Source of the DNA: Kribbella jiaozuonensis
GTDB taxonomy: Bacteria; Actinomycetota; Actinomycetes; Propionibacteriales; Kribbellaceae
Assembly (NCBI RefSeq): GCF_005233875.1
Contig: NZ_SZPZ01000001.1
Coordinates: 1,054,001-1,118,000 of the forward strand
Length of the DNA stretch: 64,000 bases
Direction of reading: 5' to 3'
Within the stretch, counting starts at the first letter, position 1; each line of letters starts with the position of its first letter. Below the pieces are notes generated by a model. That model had not been told where the DNA came from and did no database searches. It worked only from the letters and a program-made list of their open reading frames with translations. The translations under genes and the position numbers were made by a program. Below are positions 1 to 8,798 of the stretch, piece by piece.

Positions 1-1077
1 TGGGACCGCAAGCACTACTTCCCGGTCGAGGTCGTGCAGAAGATGGGGCGGCTCGGCCTGTTCGGGCTGACCGCGCCGGAGGAGTACGGCGGTGCCGGCG
101 GCGACTTCACCAGCCTGTGCGTGGCGATCGAGGAGATCTCCCGCGTCGACCAGTCGATGGGCATCACGCTCGAGGCGGCGGTCGGGCTCGGGATCAACCC
201 GATCCTGACCTACGGCACCGACGAGCAGAAGGCGACCTGGCTGCCCGACCTGGTCGCCGGTCAGAAGCTGGCCGGGTTCGGCCTGACCGAGCCGGAGTCG
301 GGCTCGGACGCCGGCGCGACCAAGACCCGCGCGGTGCTCGACGGCGGCGAGTGGGTGATCGACGGCTCGAAGCAGTTCATCACCAACTCCGGATCGAGCA
401 TCACGAGCTGCGTGACGGTGACCGCCCGGACCGGCGAGCGCGCGGACGGCAAGCCGGAGATCTCCACGATCATCGTCCCGAGCGGTACGCCGGGCTTCGT
501 GGCGGAGGCGGCGTACGACAAGCTCGGCTGGCACGCGAGCGACACGCATCCGCTGGCGCTGAGCGGCGTACGGGTGCCGGAGGCCAACCTGCTCGGTCAG
601 CGCGGCAAGGGGTTCGCGCAGTTCCTCGCGACGCTCGACGACGGGCGGGTCGCGATCGCCGCGGTCGCGCTCGGGTGCATCCGCGCGTGCCTGGAGATGT
701 CCGTGCAGTACGCCGGTGAGCGGCAGACGTTCGGCGGACCGATCGGGCGCAAGCAGGGCGTCGCGTTCCAGATCGCCGACCTGAAGGTGATGGCCGACGC
801 GGCCGAGCTGCTCGTCTACCGGGCAGCCGCGTTGAAGGACGGCGGCGCGTCCGTTGCCGACTTCAAGCAGGCGGCGTCCGTGGCCAAGCTGTACGCGACC
901 GAGTCGGCGGTGACCGCTACCAGGATCGCCACCCAGGTCTTCGGCGGCTACGGCTTCATGGAGGAGTACCCGGTCACCCGCTTCTACCGCGACGCCAAGA
1001 TCCTCGAGATCGGCGAAGGTACGTCGGAGGTGCAGCGGATGCTGATTGCCCGAAGCCTCGGGCTGCCGGTGGAATGA
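1..1077 (+). CDS. Acyl-CoA dehydrogenase, 5' end outside the window
   Basis: FAD-dependent acyl-CoA dehydrogenase, oxidising an acyl-CoA to the 2-enoyl-CoA with electrons passed to ETF. The reading frame is open from base 1, so the true start lies upstream; 358 codons are visible, close to the usual 380-390. Family marks are the FAD/substrate segment GFGLTEPESGSDAG, the KQFITNSG segment, and the C-terminal YRDAKILEIGEGTSEVQR, whose Glu before GTS is the usual catalytic base position. A carboxyltransferase gene follows 7 bp downstream, as in branched-chain acyl-CoA (leucine or isoprenoid-like) catabolic operons. The exact substrate cannot be read from sequence. Confidence 0.93.
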   Translation, partial: WDRKHYFPVEVVQKMGRLGLFGLTAPEEYGGAGGDFTSLCVAIEEISRVDQSMGITLEAAVGLGINPILTYGTDEQKATWLPDLVAGQKLAGFGLTEPESGSDAGATKTRAVLDGGEWVIDGSKQFITNSGSSITSCVTVTARTGERADGKPEISTIIVPSGTPGFVAEAAYDKLGWHASDTHPLALSGVRVPEANLLGQRGKGFAQFLATLDDGRVAIAAVALGCIRACLEMSVQYAGERQTFGGPIGRKQGVAFQIADLKVMADAAELLVYRAAALKDGGASVADFKQAASVAKLYATESAVTATRIATQVFGGYGFMEEYPVTRFYRDAKILEIGEGTSEVQRMLIARSLGLPVE

Positions 1078-1084
1078 TGCATGC

Positions 1085-2614
1085 ATGACCCACGATCACT
1101 GGACTGAGGTCAAGGTCGCCCGCGAAGCGACGCTGGCGCCGCCGGAGAAGGCCAAAGCCAAGCTCGACAGTCAGAACAAGCTATATGTCCGCGACCGGAT
1201 CGCGCTGCTCGTCGACGAGGGCAGCTTCGTCGAGGAAGCGCAGTTGGCCAATGCCCTCAACGCCGGCCTGCCCGCCGACGGTGTGGTCACCGGTCGTGCG
1301 CTGGTCGACGGCCGCCCGGCGCTGATCGTCGCCAACGACCCGACCGTCAAGGCCGGTTCGTGGGGTGCGCGCACGGTCGAGAAGATCGTCCGGATCACCG
1401 AGGTGGCGCTCCGCGACGAGCTGCCGATCTTCTGGCTGATCGACTCCGCCGGCGCCCGCATCACCGACCAGGTCCAGCTCTTCCCGGGCCGTCGCGGTGC
1501 GGGCCGGATCTTCCACAACCAGGTCGCGCTGTCCGGCAAGGTCCCGCAGATCTGCTGCCTGTTCGGTCCGTCCGCGGCCGGCGGCGCGTACATCCCGGCG
1601 TTCTGCGACATCGTGATCATGGTCGACGGCAACGCCTCGATGTACCTGGGCTCGCCCCGGATGGCCGAGATGGTCGTCGGCGAGAAGGTCACGCTGGAGG
1701 AGATGGGCGGCGCCCGGATGCACACCAGCGTCTCCGGCTGCGGCGACCTGCTCGCGTCCGACGACACCGAGGCGATCGAGCTCGCCAAGCAGTACTTCTC
1801 CTACCTCCCCGGTTCGTGGCGTTCGCGACCTCCGTCGTACGACGCCTCGGACGCCGGCCGCGACTTCACCCGGGACCTGGTGCCGGCCGAGGAGAGCGTC
1901 GGGTTCGACATCCACGACGTGATCGATGCGGTCGTCGACGCGGACACGTTCTTCGAGATCAAACCGGCGTACGCGCCGGAGCTCGTGGTCGGGTTCGGGC
2001 TGCTGGCCGGGCAGGTGGTCGGGATCGTCGCGAACCAGCCCGCGGTGAAGGGTGGCGTGCTGTTCGTCGACTCGGCGGACAAGGCGGCGCGGTTCATCTG
2101 GCTGTGCGATGCGTTCAACGTGCCGCTCATCTACCTCTGCGACGTGCCCGGGTTCATGATCGGCAGCGAGGTCGAGCGGGCCGGGATCATCCGGCACGGT
2201 GCGAAGATGATCACCGCGGTGTCCGAGGCGACCGTGCCGACGGTGTCGGTGATCGTCCGCAAGGCGTACGGCGCGGGCCTGTACGCGATGTGCGGCCCCG
2301 GCTTCTCGCCCGACGCGTGTGTCGCGTTGCCGACCGCGAAGATCGCCGTGATGGGTCCGGAGGCGGCGATCAATGCCGTGTACTACAACAAGATCCAGGA
2401 GATCGCCGACGAGGGCGAACGGGTCGAGTACGTCGCGAAGCTCCGCGAGGAGTACGAGACCGATATCGACATCCTGCGCCTGGCCGCCGACCTGGTCATC
2501 GACGCGATCGTCGAGCCGGAGGACCTTCGCAACGACCTGATCGCCCGGCTCGCCGCGGCCCAGTCCAAAGACCGGACGTTCTCCCACCGCCGTCACGGCG
2601 TACCGCCGGTGTAG
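1085..2614 (+). CDS. Acyl-CoA carboxylase carboxyltransferase (beta) subunit
   Basis: Carboxyltransferase subunit of a biotin-dependent acyl-CoA carboxylase; it moves CO2 from biotin to an acyl-CoA. About 509 residues, normal length. Two crotonase-like halves are visible, with oxyanion-hole glycine motifs GPSAAGGAY in the N half and RKAYGAGLYAM in the C half, and the DVPGFMIG segment between them. An in-frame ATG lies 39 bp further upstream inside the dehydrogenase gene, but the ATG at 1085 starts the typical N terminus (MTHDHW) and lies just after the upstream stop. Sequence style and neighbour resemble methylcrotonyl- or geranyl-type carboxylases rather than the PccB at 17704-19281; that substrate guess is inference. 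No biotin-carrier subunit is in the window. Confidence 0.92.
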   Translation: MTHDHWTEVKVAREATLAPPEKAKAKLDSQNKLYVRDRIALLVDEGSFVEEAQLANALNAGLPADGVVTGRALVDGRPALIVANDPTVKAGSWGARTVEKIVRITEVALRDELPIFWLIDSAGARITDQVQLFPGRRGAGRIFHNQVALSGKVPQICCLFGPSAAGGAYIPAFCDIVIMVDGNASMYLGSPRMAEMVVGEKVTLEEMGGARMHTSVSGCGDLLASDDTEAIELAKQYFSYLPGSWRSRPPSYDASDAGRDFTRDLVPAEESVGFDIHDVIDAVVDADTFFEIKPAYAPELVVGFGLLAGQVVGIVANQPAVKGGVLFVDSADKAARFIWLCDAFNVPLIYLCDVPGFMIGSEVERAGIIRHGAKMITAVSEATVPTVSVIVRKAYGAGLYAMCGPGFSPDACVALPTAKIAVMGPEAAINAVYYNKIQEIADEGERVEYVAKLREEYETDIDILRLAADLVIDAIVEPEDLRNDLIARLAAAQSKDRTFSHRRHGVPPV

Positions 2615-2628
2615 CTAGGCTCGGCCGT

Positions 2629-3417
2629 GTGACTGCACGGGAGTTCGCCAACAGGATTCGTTCGCGGGAGACGCTGGTCGGTTACTGGGTGACGCTGGAC
2701 GCGCCGCCGGCGACCGAGCGGATCGCCCGGCTGGGCTACGACTACGTCGTACTGGACGGACAGCACGGTCTGATCAGCACCACCGGTCTGCTGCACGGAC
2801 TGATGGCGATCGACGCCGGTTCGGCGATCGGGTCCGGTACGGCGGTCGGTCTGGTCCGGGTCGAGGCGAACGATCCGACGCCGATCGGGCGGGCGCTGGA
2901 CACCGGTGCGGCCGGGGTGATCGTGCCGTTGATCGATACCGCGGACGACGTGGCGCGGGCGGTCCGCGCGGCGAAGTACCCGCCGATCGGCGTACGGTCG
3001 TTCGGGCCGTTGCGGGCCTCGTTGCGGATCGACCAGGTGCCGGCCGAGGCCAACGCGACCACCGTCGTACTGGCGATGATCGAGACGCCGCTCGGGCTGA
3101 AGAATGTCGCCGAGATCTGCGCGACGCCGGGTCTCGACGGGGTGTACGTCGGCCCGTCGGACCTGGGGTTGTCGCTCGGGGCGCGGTTCCCGGGTGATCC
3201 GGAGATCGAGGGACCGTTCGAGGAGGCGCTCGAGCTGATCGCCCGGACCGCCGCCGACGCGGGGATCGCGGCCGGGATCCACACCTTCGACGGGGAGAGC
3301 GCGCGGGCGCGGCTGGCGCAGGGGTACACGTTCGCAACCGTCTCCTCCGACCTGAGTCATCTCGAGGCTGCGGCCGCCGCACACCTCGATACCGCCCGCG
3401 GTACCTATCCGGGTTAA
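2629..3417 (+). CDS. HpcH/HpaI aldolase/citrate lyase family protein
   Basis: Class II pyruvate-type aldolase family (2-oxo-3-deoxy acid aldolases): metal-dependent reversible cleavage of hydroxy-oxo-acids to pyruvate plus an aldehyde. 262 residues, the usual length. The GTG at 2629 gives the family N terminus; the frame is open far upstream only as an overlap artefact of the previous gene. Seen: YVVLDGQHGLI near residue 40 (the family has a D-x-E/Q-H-G motif), the metal-ligand region MIETPLGLKN, and the signature GPSDLGLSLG. It sits 14 bp after the carboxylase gene and is probably in the same operon. The aldehyde substrate is unknown. Confidence 0.88.
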   Translation: MTAREFANRIRSRETLVGYWVTLDAPPATERIARLGYDYVVLDGQHGLISTTGLLHGLMAIDAGSAIGSGTAVGLVRVEANDPTPIGRALDTGAAGVIVPLIDTADDVARAVRAAKYPPIGVRSFGPLRASLRIDQVPAEANATTVVLAMIETPLGLKNVAEICATPGLDGVYVGPSDLGLSLGARFPGDPEIEGPFEEALELIARTAADAGIAAGIHTFDGESARARLAQGYTFATVSSDLSHLEAAAAAHLDTARGTYPG

Positions 3418-3448
3418 GTTCGAAGGAGCACACCGAGGAGGGCCGCGG

Positions 3449-4144
3449 ATGAAGGCACCCGAGCGAGGGGCACTGCCGTTGGGACTTGCCGCCACGCTGG
3501 GGCGGACGTACGGGCGGCTGACCGAGACGGTGCAAGGGCTGAGCGACGCGGACTTCGAGCGCGAGACCCGCTGCCCGGGGATGCCCGTCGGCCCGTTGCT
3601 CGTGCACCTCCTGTACGACGCGGAGCGGGCGCTGATCGCCTTCGCCAGCCCGGCCGTGGTCGAGCCCGACCGGGACTTCGTCACGTACTGGAAAGACTTC
3701 CCGCCACAACCCGATGGCGACACCAGCTTCGTCCGCGGGATCGCGGCGTCGTACCGCAAGCCCGGCCAACTCGTGCAGCACTGGCGTGAGGTGTCCGAGG
3801 CCGCCGTCCGGGCGTCCGCGCTGGGGCTCGCCACGAAAGGCCACCGGATCGAGACCCAGGGGCATGTCCTGCGCGCGGCCGACTTCGTCGCGACATTGGT
3901 GCTGGAGGCAACGGTTCACCACCTCGACCTGACCGTCGGGTTGCCGGACGCGCCGGAGCCCGATGCGGAAGGTCTGCAGGTGACCGCACGCACGCTGGAC
4001 GGGCTGTTCGGCCCGGACGCGTGGGACGTGATCGGCTGGGACACCACGACGTACGTGCTGAAGGCAACCGGTCGGGTGCCGCTCGACGAGAACGACCTGG
4101 AGATGCTCGGCCCGCACGCGAGCCGCCTGCCGCTGCTGGGCTAG
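3449..4144 (+). CDS. Maleylpyruvate isomerase family mycothiol-dependent enzyme (DinB-like)
   Basis: 231-residue protein of the DinB/MDMPI superfamily, four-helix-bundle proteins that often use mycothiol as cofactor. Seen: an N-terminal segment of the type LTETVQGLSDADFERETRCPG followed by PVGPLLVHLLYDAERA, the typical first part of the metal-binding helical bundle, and ATVHHLDLTVGLP near residue 155. A purine-rich stretch (aaggag at 3423) lies too far from the ATG; gagggccgcgg is closer. The gene ends 4 bp inside the tail of the convergent CobW-like gene. Most members have no proven substrate, so only the family is claimed. Confidence 0.75.
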   Translation: MKAPERGALPLGLAATLGRTYGRLTETVQGLSDADFERETRCPGMPVGPLLVHLLYDAERALIAFASPAVVEPDRDFVTYWKDFPPQPDGDTSFVRGIAASYRKPGQLVQHWREVSEAAVRASALGLATKGHRIETQGHVLRAADFVATLVLEATVHHLDLTVGLPDAPEPDAEGLQVTARTLDGLFGPDAWDVIGWDTTTYVLKATGRVPLDENDLEMLGPHASRLPLLG

Positions 4145-5214
4145 AACACCCCGGCGAACGGATCCTCCAGCTCCTGCCAGTCGAGGCTCGCCAGCTCCGA
4201 CTCGGTGAGCAGGCAGGCGTCGAGGACCGCCTGCAACCGCGCCGGATCGAGGCCCATGCCGGTCGCGACCACCGTGCACTCGGCGAGGTGCTCGGTCTCG
4301 GACCATTCGCCCAGCATCCCGAGCGATGCGCTGTACCCGGCGGACTCCCAGCGGACGCGCTGCGTCGGCCGGTTTGCCAGCCAGACCACACCGCGGCTCC
4401 GGACGACGCCGTCGACGATGTCCTCGAGCGCGTCGTTGAGCCGGGCCGGGTGCAGCGGACGCGTTGACGTCCACAACACGGTCGTCACTCCGTCGCCGCT
4501 CGGCTGGACCCGATCCGACGACGCGAGCTCACCGGCCCACGCCTCGGCGGCCGCAAAGTCGAACCGCCCGGTCCGCGCGACCGCTCCGGTCGGCACGCCG
4601 GCTGCATCAGCAGTCACCACGGACGTGCGCGGGTTCAGATGCTCGAGCAGATGCACCAGCCGCTCAGCTGCTGCGCTGCGATGGACATTGGCGAGCAGGC
4701 ACACATCGGCGTACTCGATCTGTCGGGCCGTCAGCTCGGCAACATTGCGTCGATCGGGCAGACCGAGGGCGAGACCGCGCTCGGCGAGCAGCTCGTCACC
4801 GGACAGTTGCTCGACGAGCAGTACGGCGTCGACGACGCAGGTGACCGTGTCCACGACGATCTCCGGCAGGGTGGACACCAGCGTGGCGACGAGCGGCCGC
4901 GCCTCCATCGCGGGCGGCGCCGCGAGCACGATGTGGTCCCAGTTCGCGCGCGTTACGAGTGCCTCCAGCAACGGCACGAGCGACTCGATCAGCTGGCAGG
5001 CGCCGCAGTCGTCCCCGACCGTGAACTCACCGGCGTCGATCGGCCCGGACCCATCGCGCACCTGCCAGCACAGCACGCCGCGCGCGGGCAGCTCGTCCTG
5101 GTCCACGACCACGACCACTGTGGTGGCATCGGTCATCGCATCGAGAACAGGCTCCCGCAGGGTTGTCGAGAGCCCCACCAACAGGGACAACGGAGTCTTC
5201 GCTCGGGCGGTCAT
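4141..5214 (-). CDS. Degenerate CobW/COG0523 (zinc metallochaperone-like) protein
   Basis: 357-residue protein with the overall layout of COG0523 metallochaperone GTPases: N-terminal nucleotide-binding-like half, then a CobW C-terminal domain from about residue 245. The key GTPase motifs are missing. Where the Walker A loop (GxxxxGKT) should be, residues 14-21 read GLSTTLRE, and where NKxD should be the sequence is CLLANVHR. The CxCC metal motif is reduced to CGAC at about residues 70-73. It may therefore bind metal without hydrolysing GTP. A perfect Zur-like palindrome lies 12 bp upstream of the start, so zinc-starvation control is likely. A purine run (ggggag on the minus strand) directly abuts the ATG, unusually close, so a slightly later start is possible. 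Confidence 0.72.
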   Translation of the reverse strand: MTARAKTPLSLLVGLSTTLREPVLDAMTDATTVVVVVDQDELPARGVLCWQVRDGSGPIDAGEFTVGDDCGACQLIESLVPLLEALVTRANWDHIVLAAPPAMEARPLVATLVSTLPEIVVDTVTCVVDAVLLVEQLSGDELLAERGLALGLPDRRNVAELTARQIEYADVCLLANVHRSAAAERLVHLLEHLNPRTSVVTADAAGVPTGAVARTGRFDFAAAEAWAGELASSDRVQPSGDGVTTVLWTSTRPLHPARLNDALEDIVDGVVRSRGVVWLANRPTQRVRWESAGYSASLGMLGEWSETEHLAECTVVATGMGLDPARLQAVLDACLLTESELASLDWQELEDPFAGVF

Positions 5215-5225
5215 CTCCCCAGTAT

Positions 5226-5242
5226 ATGAAAACGGTTTTCAT
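5226..5242. promoter_or_regulatory. Zur box-like palindrome (zinc uptake regulator operator)
   Basis: ATGAAAACGGTTTTCAT is a perfect 8-1-8 inverted repeat matching the known actinobacterial Zur operator pattern TGAAAAtGaTTTTCA. It lies in the 64-bp gap between the CobW-like gene and the Eis-like gene, 12 bp from the CobW start. COG0523 genes are classic Zur targets, so repression by zinc-bound Zur is the likely role. Confidence 0.85.
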
Positions 5243-5278
5243 CAGTCCAGAGGCCCGATCGTCTGATAGTCAAGGGGT

Positions 5279-6490
5279 ATGGCGATCGAGATCGGGCGGT
5301 TCACCGGTGAATGGGACGAGCTCCTGGAGCTCCTGGACATGGCGTTCTCGTCGCCGTGGACCGACGCGCAGTACGAGTCCGAGCGGAAGATCTGGGAGCG
5401 CGAGCGGTCGACGGTCGCGATCGACGACGGGCAGCTGGTCGGGCACACCGGGACGTTCTCGCATCGGATGGCGGTGCCGGGCGGGCAGCTGCCGGTCGCG
5501 GGCGTGACGATGGTCGGCGTCCGGGCCACGCATCGGCGGCGGGGCATCCTGCGGGACCTGATGCGGTCGCAGCTGACCGACATCCACGAGGCCGGCACCG
5601 AGCCGCTGGCCGCGCTGACGGCGAGCGAGCCGGTCATCTACCCGCGGTTCGGGTACGGGCTCGCGGCCGACCACCAGGAGATCGCCGTACCGAAGGTGTC
5701 GCGCACGCTGCGGCCGGTGGACGGCATCGACGACGTGCGGATCCGGTACGTCGACGTACGCGAGAGTCTCGCTCGCTGTGGAGAGCTGCGGAACAAGCTG
5801 GCGCTGGAGCGGCCGGGGATGTTCCAGCACGACGAGCGCTGGCAGGAGTACACGATCAGCGACAACCTGACCGGCAACCCTGCCAACGCGTCGAAGGTCC
5901 GGTGCGTGCTGGCGGAGCGGGACGGCGAGCTGACCGGGTTCGCCCACTACCGGACCAAAAGGGCAGAGAAGGGGTACGTCGACGTGCACCGGGTGCACGC
6001 GGTCGACATTGCGTCCCACGCTGCGCTGTGGCGGTACCTGCTCGAGCCGGACCTGCTCAGCGAGACGCGCAGCGAGATGCTCGCCTCCGACGACCCGCTG
6101 CTGGACCTCCTGCTCGACCCGCGGGCACCGTCGCCGATCACACGGGACGGTCTGTGGGTCCGCCCGGTCGATGTCGGTACGGCGCTCGCCGGGCGGACGT
6201 ACGCCCGTGACGTCGACGTCGTCATCGAGGTCATCGACGACTTCCTGCCGTGGAACGCGGGCCGCTGGCACCTCGACGGCGGGCCGGACGGCGCCAGCTG
6301 CGAGTCCACGACCCGGGATGCGGACCTGACGCTGCACGTGCGTGATCTCGGCGCCGTCTACCTCGGCCGCCCGTCACTGGCCCGGCTCGGCCGCGCCGGT
6401 CTGGTCGAGGAGCACACGGCCGGCGCGCTGTCCACGACTGCGGAAGCGTTTTCCACATCTCGACTCCCCTTCCTCGATACGGGCTTTTGA
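5279..6490 (+). CDS. GNAT family N-acetyltransferase, Eis-like
   Basis: 403-residue Eis-type acetyltransferase: an N-terminal GNAT domain with the acetyl-CoA loop VRATHRRRGILRDLM at about residues 82-96, a second degenerate GNAT domain in the middle, and an SCP2-like C-terminal domain carrying the helper C terminus. Eis proteins transfer acetyl groups to amines, including aminoglycosides and lysines; the natural substrate here is unknown. The ATG at 5279 is nearly abutted by AAGGGG, and a TGATAGT -10-like element lies 15 bp upstream, so a near-leaderless transcript is possible. A second Eis-like gene lies at 29615-30835. The shared intergenic Zur box may also affect this gene, but that is inference. 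Confidence 0.85.
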   Translation: MAIEIGRFTGEWDELLELLDMAFSSPWTDAQYESERKIWERERSTVAIDDGQLVGHTGTFSHRMAVPGGQLPVAGVTMVGVRATHRRRGILRDLMRSQLTDIHEAGTEPLAALTASEPVIYPRFGYGLAADHQEIAVPKVSRTLRPVDGIDDVRIRYVDVRESLARCGELRNKLALERPGMFQHDERWQEYTISDNLTGNPANASKVRCVLAERDGELTGFAHYRTKRAEKGYVDVHRVHAVDIASHAALWRYLLEPDLLSETRSEMLASDDPLLDLLLDPRAPSPITRDGLWVRPVDVGTALAGRTYARDVDVVIEVIDDFLPWNAGRWHLDGGPDGASCESTTRDADLTLHVRDLGAVYLGRPSLARLGRAGLVEEHTAGALSTTAEAFSTSRLPFLDTGF

Positions 6491-6507
6491 CGGGGTAGCC
6501 TGCCCAG

Positions 6508-7221
6508 ATGCAGACGCAGCGGCGGGGTGCACTCGCGGTGGCCGTCGTGGTGCTCGTGGGGGTCGTGGCGGCAGGCTTCGTCGTGCTCGCGTCGGCGAGC
6601 GGGCCGGTCCGGCCGGTGAGCGAGAGCACGCTGAAGGCCAGCCCGCGGCCGCTGCCGACGTTCACGCCGTCCGACACCGCTGCGCCTCCGCCGTCGGCGA
6701 CGGCATCGCCGCGCGACATCAAACCGGTGGAGATGCCGGCCTGGTTGAAGGCGTTGTGGCAGGCGGTGATCTACTTGGCGATCGCCGCACTGTTGGTGTT
6801 CATCGGCCTGCTCATCTACCGGATCATCAGCAAGGTGCGGCTGCCGCAGGCGGAGCCCGACGACACGGACTGGGAGCGGGTGAAGACCGAGCGGCTGGCC
6901 GAGGCCGTCGACGAGGGCTTGGCTCGCATCGACTCCGGCAAGGCGACGGATGCGGTGATCGCCTGCTGGGTGGCGTTGGAGGAGGCGGCCGCCTCGGCCG
7001 GAGTGCCGCGGGATCCGGCGGAGACACCGGCCGAGTTCACCGTGCGGGTGCTCGGCATCGGCGGGATCTCCGAGGGGCAGCTGGTCCGGCTCGGTGAGCT
7101 GTACCGCGAGGCGCGGTACTCCACCCACGGCTCGAGCGAGGACGCGCGGACCGAGGCCAGGGCGGCGTTGCTGCGGTTGCGTGATGACCTTGCCGCGGCT
7201 CATCCCCAGGAGGTCGGATGA
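6508..7221 (+). CDS. DUF4129 domain membrane protein
   Basis: 237 residues. Membrane segments at about 8-30 (AVAVVVLVGVVAAGFVVLA) and 88-110 flank a Pro/Thr/Ser-rich extracytoplasmic stretch. The C-terminal cytoplasmic part (about 140-215) has the DUF4129 pattern with GKATDAVIACWVALEEAA and the ETPAEFTVRVL segment followed by YREARYS. DUF4129 is typically found with MoxR ATPases, DUF58 proteins and transglutaminases. First gene of a five-gene run; its stop overlaps the next start by 4 bp. Confidence 0.83.
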   Translation: MQTQRRGALAVAVVVLVGVVAAGFVVLASASGPVRPVSESTLKASPRPLPTFTPSDTAAPPPSATASPRDIKPVEMPAWLKALWQAVIYLAIAALLVFIGLLIYRIISKVRLPQAEPDDTDWERVKTERLAEAVDEGLARIDSGKATDAVIACWVALEEAAASAGVPRDPAETPAEFTVRVLGIGGISEGQLVRLGELYREARYSTHGSSEDARTEARAALLRLRDDLAAAHPQEVG

Positions 7222-7805
7222 CGTCGTACCGCTGGTCGGCCTTGGAGGAGAAGGGGCCGCCGCAGGAGGTCAAGAAGACTCGGTCGCTGCGGCTGAACAA
7301 GCTGCTGCTGCAGCACGTCGGCATCGCGGTGCTGGCGAGTCTGCTGCTGGTTGCCGTGTTCGGTGCGGCGGGTATGGCGCCGCGACCGCTCTGGTTCGTC
7401 GGCGCCGCGCTGGCGATCGGGATCGGGTCGCTGGCGATCCGGTTGGTCCTGCCGCAGGTGGTGGAGACGAGCTGGCCCGGCCAGCACGACGACAAGCTCG
7501 CCGCGCTGCGTACGCGGACCAGCGACAACCGCACGCAGTTCATCGCCACCTGGCTGCAGGAGTCGAGCCGTGAGCGACGTGCCGGCGAGGGCTCCCAGAC
7601 GTTCGTACGTCGGGTTCGGCCGATGCTGCTGGAGCTGGCCACCGACTGTCTGGTGCACCGGCACGGCGTCGACCCCGAGCGCGAGCCGGACCGGGCTCGC
7701 GAGATCACCGGCGATCGCCTCTGGCTGCTGATCACCAGTGATGACAAGCGCACCGCGTCCCTCGACGAGATCGAGTACGCGATCCACACCATCGAGAACC
7801 TGTGA
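7218..7805 (+). CDS. Hypothetical membrane protein of the MoxR/DUF58 operon
   Basis: 195 residues with a basic N terminus, two hydrophobic segments at about 33-52 and 56-76, and a soluble C-terminal part with a run of Arg/Glu-rich helices. No recognised domain. It overlaps the DUF4129 gene by 4 bp and precedes the MoxR ATPase by 9 bp, so it is surely part of the same membrane assembly. The conserved place between DUF4129 and MoxR genes in related actinomycetes suggests a partner role, which is inference. Confidence 0.8.
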   Translation: MTSYRWSALEEKGPPQEVKKTRSLRLNKLLLQHVGIAVLASLLLVAVFGAAGMAPRPLWFVGAALAIGIGSLAIRLVLPQVVETSWPGQHDDKLAALRTRTSDNRTQFIATWLQESSRERRAGEGSQTFVRRVRPMLLELATDCLVHRHGVDPEREPDRAREITGDRLWLLITSDDKRTASLDEIEYAIHTIENL

Positions 7806-7814
7806 GGAATACCT

Positions 7815-8798
7815 GTGACTGATGGCGAGCTGACGCTGGACGAGGTCTCCGACCTGTGCCGGCAGGTGCTGGAGCGGGTCAGCCAGGCCGTGGTCGGGAA
7901 GGCCGAGGCCCTCGAGCTGGTGCTGGCGGGCGTCCTGGCCGGCGGGCACGTGCTGCTCGAGGACTACCCGGGTCTCGCGAAGACGCTGGCCGCGCGGTCG
8001 TTCGCGCAGGCGCTCGGGCTGGGGTTCCGGCGGGTGCAGTTCACGCCGGACCTGCTGCCGTCGGACGTCACCGGCGGATTCGTGTACGACCAGAAGGAGT
8101 CCGAGTTCGTCTTCCGGCCCGGCCCGATCTTCACCGGCCTGCTGCTCGCCGACGAGATCAACCGGACGCCACCGAAGACGCAGGCCGCCCTGCTGGAGTC
8201 GATGCAGGAGCACCAGGTCACCGTCGAGGGACAGACCTTCCCGCTGCCGACTCCGTTCCACGTGCTCGCCACGGCGAACCCGGTGGAGTACGAGGGCACC
8301 TACCCGCTGCCGGAGGCCCAGCTCGACCGTTTCATGCTGCGGATCGGCTTCGGCTACCCGAGCCCCGCGGAGGAGTGGGAGGTACTGCGGCGTCGGATGA
8401 GCCGTCGTAGTGAAGACCAGACCGTCGACGCGGTGACCGACGCGGCTGGCCTGCTCGCTGCACAGCAGGCCGTCGAGCGGGTGACCGTCGACGACACCGT
8501 CGGCCAGTACTGCGTCGACCTGGCCGCGGCGACCCGTCGGGACTCGCAGGTGCTGGTCGGTGCGTCGCCGCGTGGTTCGTTGGCGCTGCTGCTGACGGCC
8601 CGGGCGTACGCGGTGATCAAGGGCCGCGACTACGTCGTACCGGAGGATGTGAAGGCGGTGGCCGTGGCTGCGCTGGCGCACCGGATCACTGTGCGGCCGG
8701 AGCTGTGGCTGCATGAGGTCACGGGGGCGACAGTTGTGCGGACGGTGCTCGGTTCGGTCGCGGCGCCGCCCACGGTGGTCGGCGCTACCAGCGCATGA
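7815..8798 (+). CDS. MoxR family AAA+ ATPase
   Basis: 327-residue MoxR-type AAA+ ATPase, a chaperone-like ATPase that helps assemble or activate protein complexes, often through VWA or DUF58 proteins. Seen: a Walker A variant HVLLEDYPGLAKTLAARS near residue 45 (the family often has EDxPGxGKT, here GLAKT), Walker B LLADEINR at about 113, sensor 1 FHVLATANPVEYEG, and the arginine-finger region PEAQLDRFML. GTG start at 7815. The next gene, a DUF58 protein, overlaps its stop by 4 bp. Confidence 0.95.
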   Translation: MTDGELTLDEVSDLCRQVLERVSQAVVGKAEALELVLAGVLAGGHVLLEDYPGLAKTLAARSFAQALGLGFRRVQFTPDLLPSDVTGGFVYDQKESEFVFRPGPIFTGLLLADEINRTPPKTQAALLESMQEHQVTVEGQTFPLPTPFHVLATANPVEYEGTYPLPEAQLDRFMLRIGFGYPSPAEEWEVLRRRMSRRSEDQTVDAVTDAAGLLAAQQAVERVTVDDTVGQYCVDLAAATRRDSQVLVGASPRGSLALLLTARAYAVIKGRDYVVPEDVKAVAVAALAHRITVRPELWLHEVTGATVVRTVLGSVAAPPTVVGATSA

